Notes: a model not told the origin generated them from the letters alone. A DNA stretch of 64,000 nucleotides from JBBROS01 sp965199595 (GCA_965199595.1 OZ241182.1:620001-684000); one strand, 5' to 3'. Positions 1 to 9,284 are shown, counted from the first letter of the stretch. Translations and numbers: made by a program.

Positions 1-2
1 TC

Positions 3-212
3 CCGATGTGGAACGATGCGCTGCACGCCTTCTGCAAGCCCTATGCGCCCCATGCGCCCATCGCGGTGATGCATCTGGCCGGGCCGGCGAAACGCAAGAT
101 CTACACCATACGGCGCACCGGCGGCGGCGTGTTCCAGACCTGCCTTGTGCACGGCGCCTCGCCGTCCCATCCCGTGGGGAGCAGCCCGCTCGACATCGCC
201 CTGGCGGCATGA
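3..212 (+). CDS. C-terminal end of an unidentified protein (5' truncated by window)
   Basis: An open frame enters from the left edge and stops at 210-212. The stop overlaps the start of the following lytic transglycosylase gene as ATGA, which supports a real translated gene in one operon. About 69 residues are visible, basic and without recognisable motif. An internal ATG at position 6 exists but the frame is open at the window edge, so the true start is probably upstream. No function is assigned. Confidence 0.4.
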   Translation, partial: PMWNDALHAFCKPYAPHAPIAVMHLAGPAKRKIYTIRRTGGGVFQTCLVHGASPSHPVGSSPLDIALAA

Positions 213-1042
213 CCGGCATGGCCGCGGCAGCGAGGGCAGGGCTGGCTGTGACGGCGATGATCATCTGGTCGTGCCACAAGGGGCCGGCTCGGGCCGCAGA
301 GCCCGTGGCGCCATCGGACGATGCCGCCCAGTGCCAGGGTGCGATCGAGGCCGTGGAGCAGCAGTCCCCGCTCCCCCGCCGGCTGCTGTCGGCGATCTCG
401 TTGGTCGAGAGCGGCCGGGTGGTGCCGGGTCGTCGGGTGGCCGCCTGGCCGTGGACGATCAATGTCGGCGGGGTCGGGACCTTCTACGAAACGGCGGAGG
501 CCGCGATCGCCGCCGCGGAGGCCCTGCAGGGCAGCGGGATAAGGTCGTTCGACGTGGGCTGCATGCAGGTCAACCTGAAGCACCATCCTACCGCCTTTGC
601 CTCGCTGCACGATGCCTTCGCCCCCCGGCTGAATGCCAGCTATGCCGCGCGGTTTCTGGAACAGCTCCATGCCGAGCTGGGCGACTGGTCACAGACGGTG
701 GCAGCCTATCACTCGCGTGCGGCCGAACCGGGGGCCGACTACCAGCGCAGGGTGGTGCGCGCCTGGCCCGAGGCCGCGGCCTACGGTGTGGCGGCGCTGC
801 CTGGGGCAGTCAGGCGCTCGGTCGTGGAGGCACCCATCGGGGAGCAGACGCCCGAGTTCGCCGCCCGGCTGCGCGAGGCGGCGGCGGACCACGCGGCCCT
901 GACCCGGCGCATCGTAGGAGGCAACCTGCCCAGGGCGTCGCGCATCGCTTCCGGAACCGGAAGTCCGCGCTTCACCTCCGCAAGCAGCCAGCTGCGCTTG
1001 ACGCAGGGAAGTAACAGCCTAACCGCAATTCTGCGCCAGTAG
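209..1042 (+). CDS. Lytic transglycosylase, SLT domain, exported
   Basis: Predicted 277-residue murein-cleaving enzyme of the soluble lytic transglycosylase (lysozyme-like) fold. The chosen ATG at 209 overlaps the previous stop and is followed by a signal-peptide-like stretch (AGLAVTAMIIW, then a small-residue GPARA cleavage region). The SLT hallmarks are present: LLSAISLVESGR contains the catalytic Glu, SFDVGCMQVNL matches the usual G-L-M-Q-I/V element, and QTVAAYHSR resembles the A-Y-N element. The frame is open further upstream to position 8, but that extension is Arg-rich and overlaps the previous gene. Such proteins often serve secretion systems or flagella; nothing downstream decides which. 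Confidence 0.8.
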   Translation: MTGMAAAARAGLAVTAMIIWSCHKGPARAAEPVAPSDDAAQCQGAIEAVEQQSPLPRRLLSAISLVESGRVVPGRRVAAWPWTINVGGVGTFYETAEAAIAAAEALQGSGIRSFDVGCMQVNLKHHPTAFASLHDAFAPRLNASYAARFLEQLHAELGDWSQTVAAYHSRAAEPGADYQRRVVRAWPEAAAYGVAALPGAVRRSVVEAPIGEQTPEFAARLREAAADHAALTRRIVGGNLPRASRIASGTGSPRFTSASSQLRLTQGSNSLTAILRQ

Positions 1043-1048
1043 CCGCCG

Positions 1049-2197
1049 TCACACCCGCCGGAAGTAGGTCTCGTTGAGGAACCTGGCGGTAGGCTCCATG
1101 CCCTGCTCGAAGTTGAACGCCGGCGCATAGCCAAGCTCCCGCCGGGCCTTCTCGGAGCCGATCGTCGCACTACCCTGCAGGAAGGCGAGGTGTTCGGGCG
1201 TGGGCAGATGTAGATGGCCGGGCCGGCGCGAGGCGGGTGTGTAAAGCCGTTCGTCAAGCGTTCGCCGTATCCTGCCAGGCAATACCCGCATGATCATCCG
1301 CACCAGCTTGCGCGCCGGTCCGATGCCGGCGACCCGGCGGATCACCAGCTCAGGGTCTCGCATCAGGCGCCTGACCTTGCCCGCCTTGCCATTCGCACGT
1401 GCAATCGCGCTCACGGGCATGAACCTCGGCCCTTTCGCGCCCACTGCCCGTGCCATGCCCTCGTAAAAGGTTCGCCAGGTGATCGGCATGGGCCCGGACA
1501 CCAGGTAGCGCTGGCCGATCGCCTCGGGCCGATGCGCCGCAAGGATCATGGCGCTGACGACATCGTCCACATAGACGGCGTTGCACGTGCCTTCCCCTTT
1601 CCCGGGTAGAACAACGGTGCCGTGGCGCAGCGCATCGGCGGGATCGATTGTCCAGGGGCGGGAGAGCGGTCCGTAGACGATCGTCGGCTGCACGATCGTC
1701 GCCGGCACACCCTCCGTCCGCACGGCCTCCAGCAGTTGCCGCTCCAGCGCGAGCTTGGTGTGGGCGTATCCCCCGGTGGCCGTGCACTGCGGGGCCTCCT
1801 CCGAAAAGCTGCCCTGGTCAGGAATGTCGTACACGGCGAAGCTGCTCACATGGACCAGCCGGCTGCACCCATTCGCCTTGCAGGCAGCGAGCAGGGACCG
1901 CAGCGCCTCGGCGTTCCAGGCGTCGTTGCCCCAGTCATAGGCCAGGTGGAACACGACATCGATCCCTTGCAGCGCCGTGCGAACCGCGGCGCCGTCGGCC
2001 AGATCGAGCTGCGCGATCCGGGCGCCGGCGCGATGCAGGCGGGTGCCCGCATCCCTGCCGCGGATCAGGCACGTGACGTCGACGCCAGATTCGGTGAGCC
2101 GCTCCACCAGTCTGCCTCCGATGAAGCCGGTGCTGCCGGTGACGGCAACGGTGGTTCCAGAGGGAAGCCTCAGCGACCCGCCTGCATGACTCTCCAT
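1049..2197 (-). CDS. NAD(P)-dependent epimerase/dehydratase, extended SDR
   Basis: A 382-residue extended short-chain dehydrogenase. The N-terminal Rossmann motif GSTGFIG lies at about residues 21-27, and the catalytic Tyr and Lys of YxxxK appear in YAHTK near residues 144-148, preceded by the Ser-containing VSSFAVY. This family acts on nucleotide sugars, sterols or flavonoid-like alcohols; the sequence does not tell the substrate. The ATG at 2197 is preferred over a GTG at 2206 because AGGAAG lies about 8 nt before it. It is convergent with the lytic transglycosylase and about 55 bp downstream of the GMC oxidoreductase on the same strand, so the two are probably co-transcribed. Confidence 0.8.
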   Translation of the reverse strand: MESHAGGSLRLPSGTTVAVTGSTGFIGGRLVERLTESGVDVTCLIRGRDAGTRLHRAGARIAQLDLADGAAVRTALQGIDVVFHLAYDWGNDAWNAEALRSLLAACKANGCSRLVHVSSFAVYDIPDQGSFSEEAPQCTATGGYAHTKLALERQLLEAVRTEGVPATIVQPTIVYGPLSRPWTIDPADALRHGTVVLPGKGEGTCNAVYVDDVVSAMILAAHRPEAIGQRYLVSGPMPITWRTFYEGMARAVGAKGPRFMPVSAIARANGKAGKVRRLMRDPELVIRRVAGIGPARKLVRMIMRVLPGRIRRTLDERLYTPASRRPGHLHLPTPEHLAFLQGSATIGSEKARRELGYAPAFNFEQGMEPTARFLNETYFRRV

Positions 2198-2253
2198 GGT
2201 CAACACTTCCTGCGTTCCTTCCGGCAGCGCCGCTCATGGCACACCAGACGCAG

Positions 2254-3870
2254 TCAGTCGCCAAATATTACCTGTTCCTGCCTCGTCGCACCCGTCTTGC
2301 GGGACAGCTGACCCCTCAGGTGCTCCGCCAACCGCACGGCCATCGCCACGATCATCAGCGTGGGATTCGCGTGGCTCGTGGTCGGGAACACCGAGCTTCC
2401 GGCCACGTACAACCGTTCCACCCCATGAACCCGGCAGTTGGCGTCGACCACACCTTCACACGGATCAGCAGCAATGCGCGTCGTGCCGCTTGGGTGACAG
2501 CCATCCGTAAATTCGGCTTGGTCGAAGTGCCTCTCCCGCACCCAGTCGGCGAGGCGGATCGGTGGTAGGCCGAGGCGGCCGAACTCCGCCGCGATGGTCT
2601 GCGCCAAGGCGGCGTGAGACTTGGCTTCCAGCTCCCCCACCCGCCATTCGACCTTGGACACCGGCAGACCGAACCGGTCCAACCGTCCGCCCAGGACCAC
2701 GCGGCTGTCCGGGTCGGGCACCTGTTCGGAGGAAACGAGGAAGCCGATCCGCTCCACCTTGCGTCGAACCTTCTGTTTCTCCAGGAGGCGGGGCCGCAGA
2801 CCGCGCAGCAGGGTGCCGGGCTGGCGTCCGACGTGTGCCGCATCCCGCAAGGCCCGGTTGCGCGGTCCCCTGACCAGCCGCTTGATCGCGTCGAACGGAT
2901 CGTCTTCCGCCAACGTCTCGAAAGGCCAGGCGGCGGTGTTCAGCAGCCGTTCCGCGCGCTGCCGCTCGGGGTTGAGCACGAAACCGTAGCTGAACTCGTG
3001 CCGGCCGCGGGGGCTGTCGAGCTTGTAGGGTCCGAACTGGTCTCGGAACCGGTCGGTGTCCTGCGGACCGACCCGCGCGATCAGCTCGAAGTCGCGGGGA
3101 TGGTCCATCAGGTAGCGCCCGACGGTGTCATGCGCGTTACCGAGGCCGGCGGGGTTCACCCGGTTCGAGTACAACAGGATGCGCGGGTTCTCTATCCCGC
3201 CGGCGCAGAGCACGACGACCCTGGCGTGTATCAGAAGGCATCGGCCGTCGGCATCGGTCACCTCGACTGTGTCAATCTGGCGGCCCGACAGGTCGGTGTT
3301 GAGGTGCGTGACCGTCGCATGCAGCAGGATCCAGAGGTTCGGGTTGCGGCGCTCGGTCAGCACCCGGCCGAAGTTGATGTAGGCGGGGTTCTCCCACCAG
3401 GTGGAGCGTATCAGCGCCGGGTTGACCGCTGGGCGTGGGTGCAGCCCGTCCGGCAGGGGCCGGCGCTGGATGCCATCGTAGTAGGGTCCGGCACCTAGGT
3501 GCTCGGACGCGCGATCCACGTAAGGCGCCATGGCGCTGGCCTGCACCGGCCAGCCCGACAGCTTCACCCAGTCCCGCACCTCGTAGTCGATGTCGTCGAA
3601 CGGCATGCACCGCCCGGCCCACACGTGCGAGGTGCCGCCAAGTGCGCGGGTGCGTCCGTTGAACAGCGGCCTGCCCACGTCTTCGATCTGGTTCAGCGCC
3701 TCCGTGTCAGGATGAATGCCCATACCGCCGCTTTCCAGCATGAGGATGCGCAAGCCGCTATCCTTCAGCTCCTCGGCTATGGTCCAGGCTGCGGGACCGC
3801 TTCCAACCAGACAGAGATCGGTTCTGATCGGCGCATCGTTGTCGATCGTGCGGAGATCATTGATGCTCAT
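2254..3870 (-). CDS. GMC-family FAD oxidoreductase
   Basis: A 538-residue glucose-methanol-choline oxidoreductase. The N-terminal FAD-binding motif GSGPAAW starts near residue 23, LMLESGG follows as the second part of the dinucleotide fold, and the C-terminal region carries HPSGTTR and a VAGSSVFPTTSHANPT segment typical of GMC_oxred_C. It would oxidise an alcohol or sugar with FAD; the substrate is unknown. The ATG at 3870 has AGGAG about 12 nt upstream; a longer frame to 3927 lacks such a site. It is divergently arranged with the AAA ATPase operon across an AT-rich gap. Confidence 0.85.
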   Translation of the reverse strand: MSINDLRTIDNDAPIRTDLCLVGSGPAAWTIAEELKDSGLRILMLESGGMGIHPDTEALNQIEDVGRPLFNGRTRALGGTSHVWAGRCMPFDDIDYEVRDWVKLSGWPVQASAMAPYVDRASEHLGAGPYYDGIQRRPLPDGLHPRPAVNPALIRSTWWENPAYINFGRVLTERRNPNLWILLHATVTHLNTDLSGRQIDTVEVTDADGRCLLIHARVVVLCAGGIENPRILLYSNRVNPAGLGNAHDTVGRYLMDHPRDFELIARVGPQDTDRFRDQFGPYKLDSPRGRHEFSYGFVLNPERQRAERLLNTAAWPFETLAEDDPFDAIKRLVRGPRNRALRDAAHVGRQPGTLLRGLRPRLLEKQKVRRKVERIGFLVSSEQVPDPDSRVVLGGRLDRFGLPVSKVEWRVGELEAKSHAALAQTIAAEFGRLGLPPIRLADWVRERHFDQAEFTDGCHPSGTTRIAADPCEGVVDANCRVHGVERLYVAGSSVFPTTSHANPTLMIVAMAVRLAEHLRGQLSRKTGATRQEQVIFGD

Positions 3871-4091
3871 GCAGGATCCTGCTCCTATTCGCTTGACGTG
3901 AGCGCAAGCGATGCAGACAGCGAGCACGTCAGGCCCGGCATCTCGCTCATGCTTTGTTACGATCAGTCTCTACAGCGACTATAAGAAGACAAATTGTCTC
4001 AAATAAAATCACGAAATAGTTTTTTGTAAGGTTCCATACATATTGCCGCGTCTGCCTCGACTTAGAGAGGTCCTAAGATCTGTTGGATTGA
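3871..4091. promoter_or_regulatory. AT-rich divergent promoter region with a 13-bp palindrome
   Basis: This gap between two divergent operons is strikingly AT-rich compared with its surroundings. It contains a perfect odd-centred palindrome, AGACAAATTGTCT, at 3987-3999, a plausible operator. No regulator gene is adjacent, so the binding protein is unknown. Promoters for both directions are expected here, but I could not assign single hexamers with confidence. Confidence 0.45.
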
Positions 4092-5705
4092 ATGCACATC
4101 AGCGTAAGCCCGCCTTCCCTCACTCAGGTGTCTGTTCCTTTCCCCGTGATTGCTGGTTTGGGAGAGGTGATACGGCATCCGGGCTGGGTAGAAGCGCTGA
4201 ATGCGGTCAGGACCGGCCTGAAGGCAGGGTCTTCCGTCGTGCTGGCGGGCGAACCGGGTTCGGGGAAATCGCTGCTGCTGCTGACCCTGATGCGTGAGTT
4301 CGAGGCGGAAGGGCGGACTGTCATCCTGCTGCCGGGCAGCAAGATCGAAGCGGGTGTGCAGCCCGACCTCGTTCTGCTCGACGAAGCCGACCGGGTGCCG
4401 CGAGACATGCTGACGCATTTGGTAAGTCGTGCGCCGCGCTGCATTCTTGTGGGTTCGCGAAGGTTGTTGGACGTGGTCGAGGGCGCCGCCGCCGCGCCGC
4501 TGCTGGTTGAGATGAGGCCGCTGCTGCCGAAAGAGGTTGCGGCCTATCTCCTAGAGCAAATTCAACGGGCCGGATTGCCAGACTCCCTTCTGGGACCCGG
4601 CACCGTCCAGGCCATTGCTCACCATGGCCGGGGTAATCCCCGTCAGATACAGAAGCTCGCGAGCCGCGCGCTGTTTCGCGCCTGGATAGACAATGCGAAC
4701 GAGGTGTCTACGGCACACGTCGCCGATACGGTGGCGCAGAACGATCCATCAGGCGTTCGATCCGCAGACCCGCCGCACCAAGACGCTCCGCCATTCGCTG
4801 AAAAGACCGAGCCGCCTCGTCTCACTGTGCCGTCGGCCGAGCGACAGCCCGTGCTCTCTCCCGCTCTCCTGCCGTCCGGAGGGCTGTCGCTGGCGCACCA
4901 CCCGTTCCGGGTTCATAGCCTGGCTTCCGGGATGGCTGTCGTTGGCCTAGCGGTCCTCGGGTTGCTTGCGTGGCACGGAAGGGAGCCGGCCACCGTCGCC
5001 ACCTTGCCGCCGCAGCCCATCATCCCGGGTGGGACGACAGAGGCGCCTGGACGCATGGTGTCTGGACCTGGGCCAGGCGTCGCTCTTGATCCCGTGCCTC
5101 AGCCTACACCGCCAGCGCTTGTGGCCAGCGGCGCGCTTACCCCGGTCATGTCGCCGCACAGCAAACCCATCGAGCCGCCTTTGCCGCTCGCCGCTGCCAA
5201 AACAGCGTCCCTGGCTGCCCCTCCGGCGTCCACATTCCCCGAACCCGCGGCCGCGATGCCGCCTGATCCGCCTCGAACGCCCCAAGATCCGGTTCTGTCC
5301 CTGGTCGCCGCGATCCCGGCACTGATCCGGGCTCCTTCCAGCCAGGATGCCACGGCGGCTCAGTTGCCCGAGGCTGCCATGGCGCCGCTACCAAGGCCCG
5401 GGACGATCCCCGTGCATGTCCTGGTCACATTCCCACGGTCCGATGCTGCGGCCGGTAATCGTGGCGTTTCCCTGACCGGGGCTTTGAAGGAGGCCGGCAT
5501 GGACGCGGTTCTCATGGTGGGATCGGTCACTGCCCAGAAATCGGTCGTCCGGTATTTCTACGGTAGCGACCAGGCCGCCGCGGCCCGGGTGGCCCGGCGC
5601 ATGGGTGAGCCGGGTCACGAGCAGTTGGCCGTCATGCACGGGGATCCACCTCGGCCTGGTACCATTCAGGTGGTCCTCTCGTCCCAGCTGACACCAGGCC
5701 GGTGA
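4092..5705 (+). CDS. ExeA-like AAA ATPase with transmembrane segment and Pro-rich region
   Basis: A 537-residue protein. Residues 1-260 form an AAA/ExeA-type ATPase with Walker A GEPGSGKS at 53-60 and Walker B LVLLDEAD near 93-100; HHGRGNPRQIQKLASRAL fits the sensor 2 region of ExeA/MshM proteins. A single hydrophobic helix (MAVVGLAVLGLLAW) lies near residues 280-293, followed by a long Pro/Ala-rich linker and a C-terminal globular part of about 100 residues (PVHVLVTFPRS onward) that could be periplasmic. The layout matches ATPases that couple to peptidoglycan or secretin assembly. Start ATG at 4092 is the first in frame. It heads the run of OmpA, Sel1, galU and galE genes. Confidence 0.75.
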   Translation: MHISVSPPSLTQVSVPFPVIAGLGEVIRHPGWVEALNAVRTGLKAGSSVVLAGEPGSGKSLLLLTLMREFEAEGRTVILLPGSKIEAGVQPDLVLLDEADRVPRDMLTHLVSRAPRCILVGSRRLLDVVEGAAAAPLLVEMRPLLPKEVAAYLLEQIQRAGLPDSLLGPGTVQAIAHHGRGNPRQIQKLASRALFRAWIDNANEVSTAHVADTVAQNDPSGVRSADPPHQDAPPFAEKTEPPRLTVPSAERQPVLSPALLPSGGLSLAHHPFRVHSLASGMAVVGLAVLGLLAWHGREPATVATLPPQPIIPGGTTEAPGRMVSGPGPGVALDPVPQPTPPALVASGALTPVMSPHSKPIEPPLPLAAAKTASLAAPPASTFPEPAAAMPPDPPRTPQDPVLSLVAAIPALIRAPSSQDATAAQLPEAAMAPLPRPGTIPVHVLVTFPRSDAAAGNRGVSLTGALKEAGMDAVLMVGSVTAQKSVVRYFYGSDQAAAARVARRMGEPGHEQLAVMHGDPPRPGTIQVVLSSQLTPGR

Positions 5706-5752
5706 ACGCCGTGCATTCAGAGTCGAACCCGCCCTTCAGGAAGGAAACATTC

Positions 5753-6265
5753 ATGAGTATCCGTGTTGCAAGCATGACTGCCGGGTTCTGTGTCCTGGCG
5801 GGGCTGGCGTCGGCGCAGGTGGCGAGTCCGGGTATCAATCCGGCGGCAACCCCAGGGGCCGACGGCGCGCCGGCGGCTCCGACAGCTCAGGCCCCCGCTT
5901 CCGCATCCTCTCAGTCGCGACTGGAGGCTGGGTTCCAGGGGCCGCTCGTGGTGCATTTCAGCACCGGCAGCTCCAACGTCGCGCCGGCGGATGAGGCCCT
6001 GCTGGACCAAGCCTCCCGCCTTTATCGGGAAGGACATCCGCTGGCAATGATCCTGACCGGCGGCACGGATGCCGTCGGGTCGCCAGAGGGAAACCTCCGC
6101 ATCTCGCAGCAGCGTACCGCGGCCGTGCTGCGGGGACTGGTTGCGCGTGGCATCCCGGCTGAACGGTTCCAGCTTTTGGCCAAGGGTGAGTCGGACCCCA
6201 TCGTGCCGACCCAGCCGGGGGCCGCTCAGCCCGAGAATCGTCGTGTCGAAATCCGCTGGCGTTGA
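5753..6265 (+). CDS. OmpA-like peptidoglycan-associated protein
   Basis: A 170-residue exported protein. The ATG at 5753 is preceded by AAGGA and followed by a signal peptide (MTAGFCVLAGLASAQ). After an Ala/Pro-rich linker comes an OmpA C-terminal domain: VVHFSTGSSNVAP at its start, ILTGGTDAVGS, and the motif NLRISQQRTAAVLRGL, ending ENRRVEIRWR. OmpA domains bind diaminopimelate in peptidoglycan. Its position between the membrane ATPase and the Sel1 protein suggests a cell-envelope complex. The frame is open back to 5702, inside the ATPase gene, but the RBS favours 5753. Confidence 0.85.
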   Translation: MSIRVASMTAGFCVLAGLASAQVASPGINPAATPGADGAPAAPTAQAPASASSQSRLEAGFQGPLVVHFSTGSSNVAPADEALLDQASRLYREGHPLAMILTGGTDAVGSPEGNLRISQQRTAAVLRGLVARGIPAERFQLLAKGESDPIVPTQPGAAQPENRRVEIRWR

Positions 6266-7115
6266 GCGCCGTCGCCAATGGCGGGCGTGCGGAGCCGCCG
6301 CGTTGCTGATGCTCGCGACACCTGCTGTTGCAGAAAGGCCCGGCCAGCAGGCCGATAGTGCCAGCCAAGGCCAAGAGGCCGTGAATGCCTGGGAAATCAA
6401 GGCGCAGGCTGGCGACAAGGATGCCAGCTTTGCCCTGGGGGTCGCCTACGACCTCGGGCAGGATGTCGTGCGGAACCCGGTGCTCGCCTGCCGTTACTAC
6501 AGCGAGGCCGGTGATCGTGGCCATGTGTCCGGCGCGTTCAACACCGGCGTCATGTATGACAGCGGCCTGTGCACCGGGAGCCGCCGGGCGGATCTCGCGG
6601 CAGTCTGGTATGGCCGAGCCGCTGTCGCGGGATCGGCACGAGCCCAGTTCAATCTGGCACAACTGTATGCCGCGGGGGACGGGGTGCCACGCAACCCCAC
6701 CGTTGCCGCCGCCTGGTTCCGCATGGCGGCCGCCAACGGCATCGCGGCCGCTGCCAGCCGGGGGCATGACACCGTCCGCGCGAGCGAGGGCCAGGGTCCG
6801 TTGCTGCCCGTGGCCCCAGCCTTCCCTGGCCCGGCATACCCCTTCCTGCGCAGCGAAGCTGCGGCACTGGTCTGGACCGCGCCAAACCAGCCGGCGCCCG
6901 TGCGTTTCTTCGTCGAAGTCTATGGTCTGACCCCTTCGGGCCCCGTCGAGCTTGCCGGGCGGTATGTCGACGTGACGGCCCTCAGCATTCCTTTGCCGCC
7001 CGAAATCGCCCGGTTCACCTGGCGCGTGCTGACCGTGGGCGTCGAGCTGCCCGAATACACGATTGGGCAGTGGCAGGACTTCGAGCTTGCTCCGGCCGTT
7101 CCCAAACTGCCATGA
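6243..7115 (+). CDS. Sel1-repeat protein, exported
   Basis: About 290 residues. Two to three Sel1-type repeats are visible (AGDKDASFALGVAYDLGQ, GDRGHVSGAFNTGVMYDSG, GSARAQFNLAQLYAAGDG), each with the A-x-x-x-L-G-x-x-Y pattern; the C-terminal 100 residues are a different, unidentified domain. A GTG at 6243 gives a good signal peptide (basic ERRRQWR, then ACGAAALLMLATPAVA), overlapping the OmpA gene by 23 bp; the first ATG (6309) would cut that signal in half. Sel1 proteins act as periplasmic adaptors, for example in polysaccharide or cell-wall processes. The stop overlaps the galU start. Confidence 0.7.
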   Translation: MSKSAGVERRRQWRACGAAALLMLATPAVAERPGQQADSASQGQEAVNAWEIKAQAGDKDASFALGVAYDLGQDVVRNPVLACRYYSEAGDRGHVSGAFNTGVMYDSGLCTGSRRADLAAVWYGRAAVAGSARAQFNLAQLYAAGDGVPRNPTVAAAWFRMAAANGIAAAASRGHDTVRASEGQGPLLPVAPAFPGPAYPFLRSEAAALVWTAPNQPAPVRFFVEVYGLTPSGPVELAGRYVDVTALSIPLPPEIARFTWRVLTVGVELPEYTIGQWQDFELAPAVPKLP

Positions 7116-8188
7116 ATGGATCCAGTCACGTGAAGAAACCGCTCCGGAAAGCCGTTCTGCCGATCGCCGGGCTTGGAACCCGCTTTCTTCCTGCGACCAA
7201 GGCGATGGCGAAGGAGATGCTGCCTGTCGTCGACAAGCCGCTGATCCAGTATGCGGTGGAAGAGGCGCGCGCTGCGGGGATCGAGCAATTCTGCCTGGTG
7301 ACCGGCCGCGGCAAGACGGCGCTGATCGACCATTTCGACGTCGCCTATGAGCTTGAGGCGGTGCTGCGGGAGCGCGGCAAGTCCGAGATGATCGCCCTGC
7401 TGGACGGCATGAAGATCCAGCCCGGCTCGATCTCCACGGTACGCCAGCAGGTGCCGCTGGGCCTGGGCCACGCCATCTGGTGCGCCCGCGCCTTCATCAG
7501 CGACGAGCCCTTCGCCATCCTGCTGCCGGACGACCTGGTGCTATCCGAGACACCATGCCTGCAGCAGCTTGCCGATGCCTACAACGAGACCGGCGGCAAC
7601 ATCGTCGCGGTAACTGAGGTGCCGGCGGACCAGACTAACCGATACGGCATCCTCCGGACGGGCACCGACGACGGTCGGCTGGTGGATGTGCTCGGCCTCG
7701 TCGAGAAACCCAAGCCCGCCGACGCACCCTCGAACCTCAGCGTGATCGGACGCTATGTGCTGATGCCCGAGGTCATCACTCACCTGTCGCGCATGGAGCG
7801 CGGGGCGGGAAACGAGGTGCAGCTCACGGATGCCATGGCCAAGCTGATCGGGCACATGCCATTCCATGGTCTGCGCTACGAGGGGAGGCGGTTCGACTGT
7901 GGCGACAAGATCGGCTTCCTGGAAGCACAGATCGCGTTCGCGCTGAAGCGCCCGGAGCTGGCGGAGAAGGTTCACTCCTTCCTGCGGCAGTACGCGGATG
8001 ATGCAGCCTACGGCCTATCATCGTTTGGCAAGGGGCCACAGACCACGGATGCAAAGCGTGGTAGCAGGACATTCAATCCCGGTGACGCGGTGCCGCCCAG
8101 CGTCGCCGCGCAGGGTCCGGCACCGCTGAAAGCCGAGGCCAAGGCGGTCTTTAAGGTGCTTGAGACCCACCAGTCGGATCCCCGGTAG
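7112..8188 (+). CDS. galU: UTP--glucose-1-phosphate uridylyltransferase
   Basis: A 358-residue nucleotidyltransferase making UDP-glucose from UTP and glucose 1-phosphate. The N-terminal signature KAVLPIAGLGTRFLPATKA followed by KEMLPVVDKPLIQYAVEEA is characteristic of GalU, and the LPDDLVLSE and GLVEKPKP blocks are conserved. It is longer than the usual 290-300 residues because of an unconserved C-terminal tail of about 55 residues. The ATG at 7112 overlaps the Sel1 stop as ATGA; a GTG at 7130 is an alternative. Together with galE it supplies UDP-glucose and UDP-galactose for surface polysaccharide. Confidence 0.92.
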   Translation: MNGSSHVKKPLRKAVLPIAGLGTRFLPATKAMAKEMLPVVDKPLIQYAVEEARAAGIEQFCLVTGRGKTALIDHFDVAYELEAVLRERGKSEMIALLDGMKIQPGSISTVRQQVPLGLGHAIWCARAFISDEPFAILLPDDLVLSETPCLQQLADAYNETGGNIVAVTEVPADQTNRYGILRTGTDDGRLVDVLGLVEKPKPADAPSNLSVIGRYVLMPEVITHLSRMERGAGNEVQLTDAMAKLIGHMPFHGLRYEGRRFDCGDKIGFLEAQIAFALKRPELAEKVHSFLRQYADDAAYGLSSFGKGPQTTDAKRGSRTFNPGDAVPPSVAAQGPAPLKAEAKAVFKVLETHQSDPR

Positions 8189-8231
8189 GTCCAGCAGTCG
8201 CAATCTGCACTGAAGTCAACATGGTGGTGGA

Positions 8232-9218
8232 ATGAGTCGTTATCTTGTGACCGGAGGCGCCGGCTATGTGGGGAGCCACCTTGTGCAGGCCCTGCTGGAC
8301 CAGGGGGCGGAGGTCGTCGTGGTGGACAACCTGCGCCAGGGCCACCGGTCCGCCCTACCGCCCGGCTTGCAGCTGGAGGTGTGCGACGTGTCCGACATGG
8401 ACCGCCTGACGCCGATCCTGCAGGCCGGGCCATGGGATGGCGTGTTCCATTTCGCGGCCCTGTCCCTTGTGGGCGAGAGCATGCAGCAGCCGATGCACTA
8501 TTTGCTTGAGAATGCCGCCGGGGGCATGAAGCTGATCGATGCGTGCATTCGTCACGGTGTGCCGCGCTTCGTGCTCAGTTCGACCGCCAACCTGTTCGGT
8601 GAGCCGGACAGCATCCCGATTCAGGAGAGTGCCCGGCTGGCCCCATCCTCGCCGTATGGGGAGAGCAAACTGATGCTAGAGCGTGCCCTGGCCTGGGCTG
8701 ACCGGGTCCATGGCATGCGTAGCGCCTGCCTCCGCTACTTCAACGCGGCCGGCGCCGACCCGATGGGGAGGCTAGGTGAGGATCATGACCCGGAAACCCA
8801 CCTGATCCCACTGGCGATCGACGCCGCTCTTGGTCGGCGGCCGCCTCTGACGATCTTCGGCACCGACTATCCAACCGCTGATGGCACCTGCATCCGTGAC
8901 TACGTTCATGTGACAGATCTAGCGCAGGCCCATTGCCTTGCGTTGCAGCAGCTCGCTTCCCGCAGTGTCACCTACAATATAGGCAGTGGGATCGGCCATT
9001 CGGTGCGCCAAGTGCTGGATACGATCGCTCGTGTCCTCGGTCAGCCAGTTCCTTGCACGACCGGCGAGAAGCGCGCTGGCGACCCAGCCTCCCTAGTTGC
9101 CGGTTCAGCTCGTATCGCAGCGGAAACTGGATGGTCGCCTCGTTACGCCAAGCTTGAAGATATTGTCGAAACAGCAGCAGCCTGGCGCAAGACGCATCCC
9201 AAAGGATACGATGATTGA
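8232..9218 (+). CDS. galE: UDP-glucose 4-epimerase
   Basis: A 328-residue extended SDR interconverting UDP-glucose and UDP-galactose. The NAD motif GGAGYVG lies at 8-14, the SST element at 116-118 and the catalytic pair in YGESK at 142-146. RYFNAAGADPMGRLGE and GTDYPTADGTCIRDYVHVTDLA are classic GalE blocks. It lies 43 bp after galU and probably ends the operon that starts at 4092. Confidence 0.93.
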   Translation: MSRYLVTGGAGYVGSHLVQALLDQGAEVVVVDNLRQGHRSALPPGLQLEVCDVSDMDRLTPILQAGPWDGVFHFAALSLVGESMQQPMHYLLENAAGGMKLIDACIRHGVPRFVLSSTANLFGEPDSIPIQESARLAPSSPYGESKLMLERALAWADRVHGMRSACLRYFNAAGADPMGRLGEDHDPETHLIPLAIDAALGRRPPLTIFGTDYPTADGTCIRDYVHVTDLAQAHCLALQQLASRSVTYNIGSGIGHSVRQVLDTIARVLGQPVPCTTGEKRAGDPASLVAGSARIAAETGWSPRYAKLEDIVETAAAWRKTHPKGYDD

Positions 9219-9284
9219 AGGGCTCGCGGCTTGGCAAGTCGTGTCCAAGTCGGTGCTGGTGCATGGACCCGAGCAGACATAGCG

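Noticed and set aside
8..208. N-terminal extension of the lytic transglycosylase
   Set aside because: The extension is Arg-rich, overlaps another open frame, and hides a good signal peptide that begins at 209.
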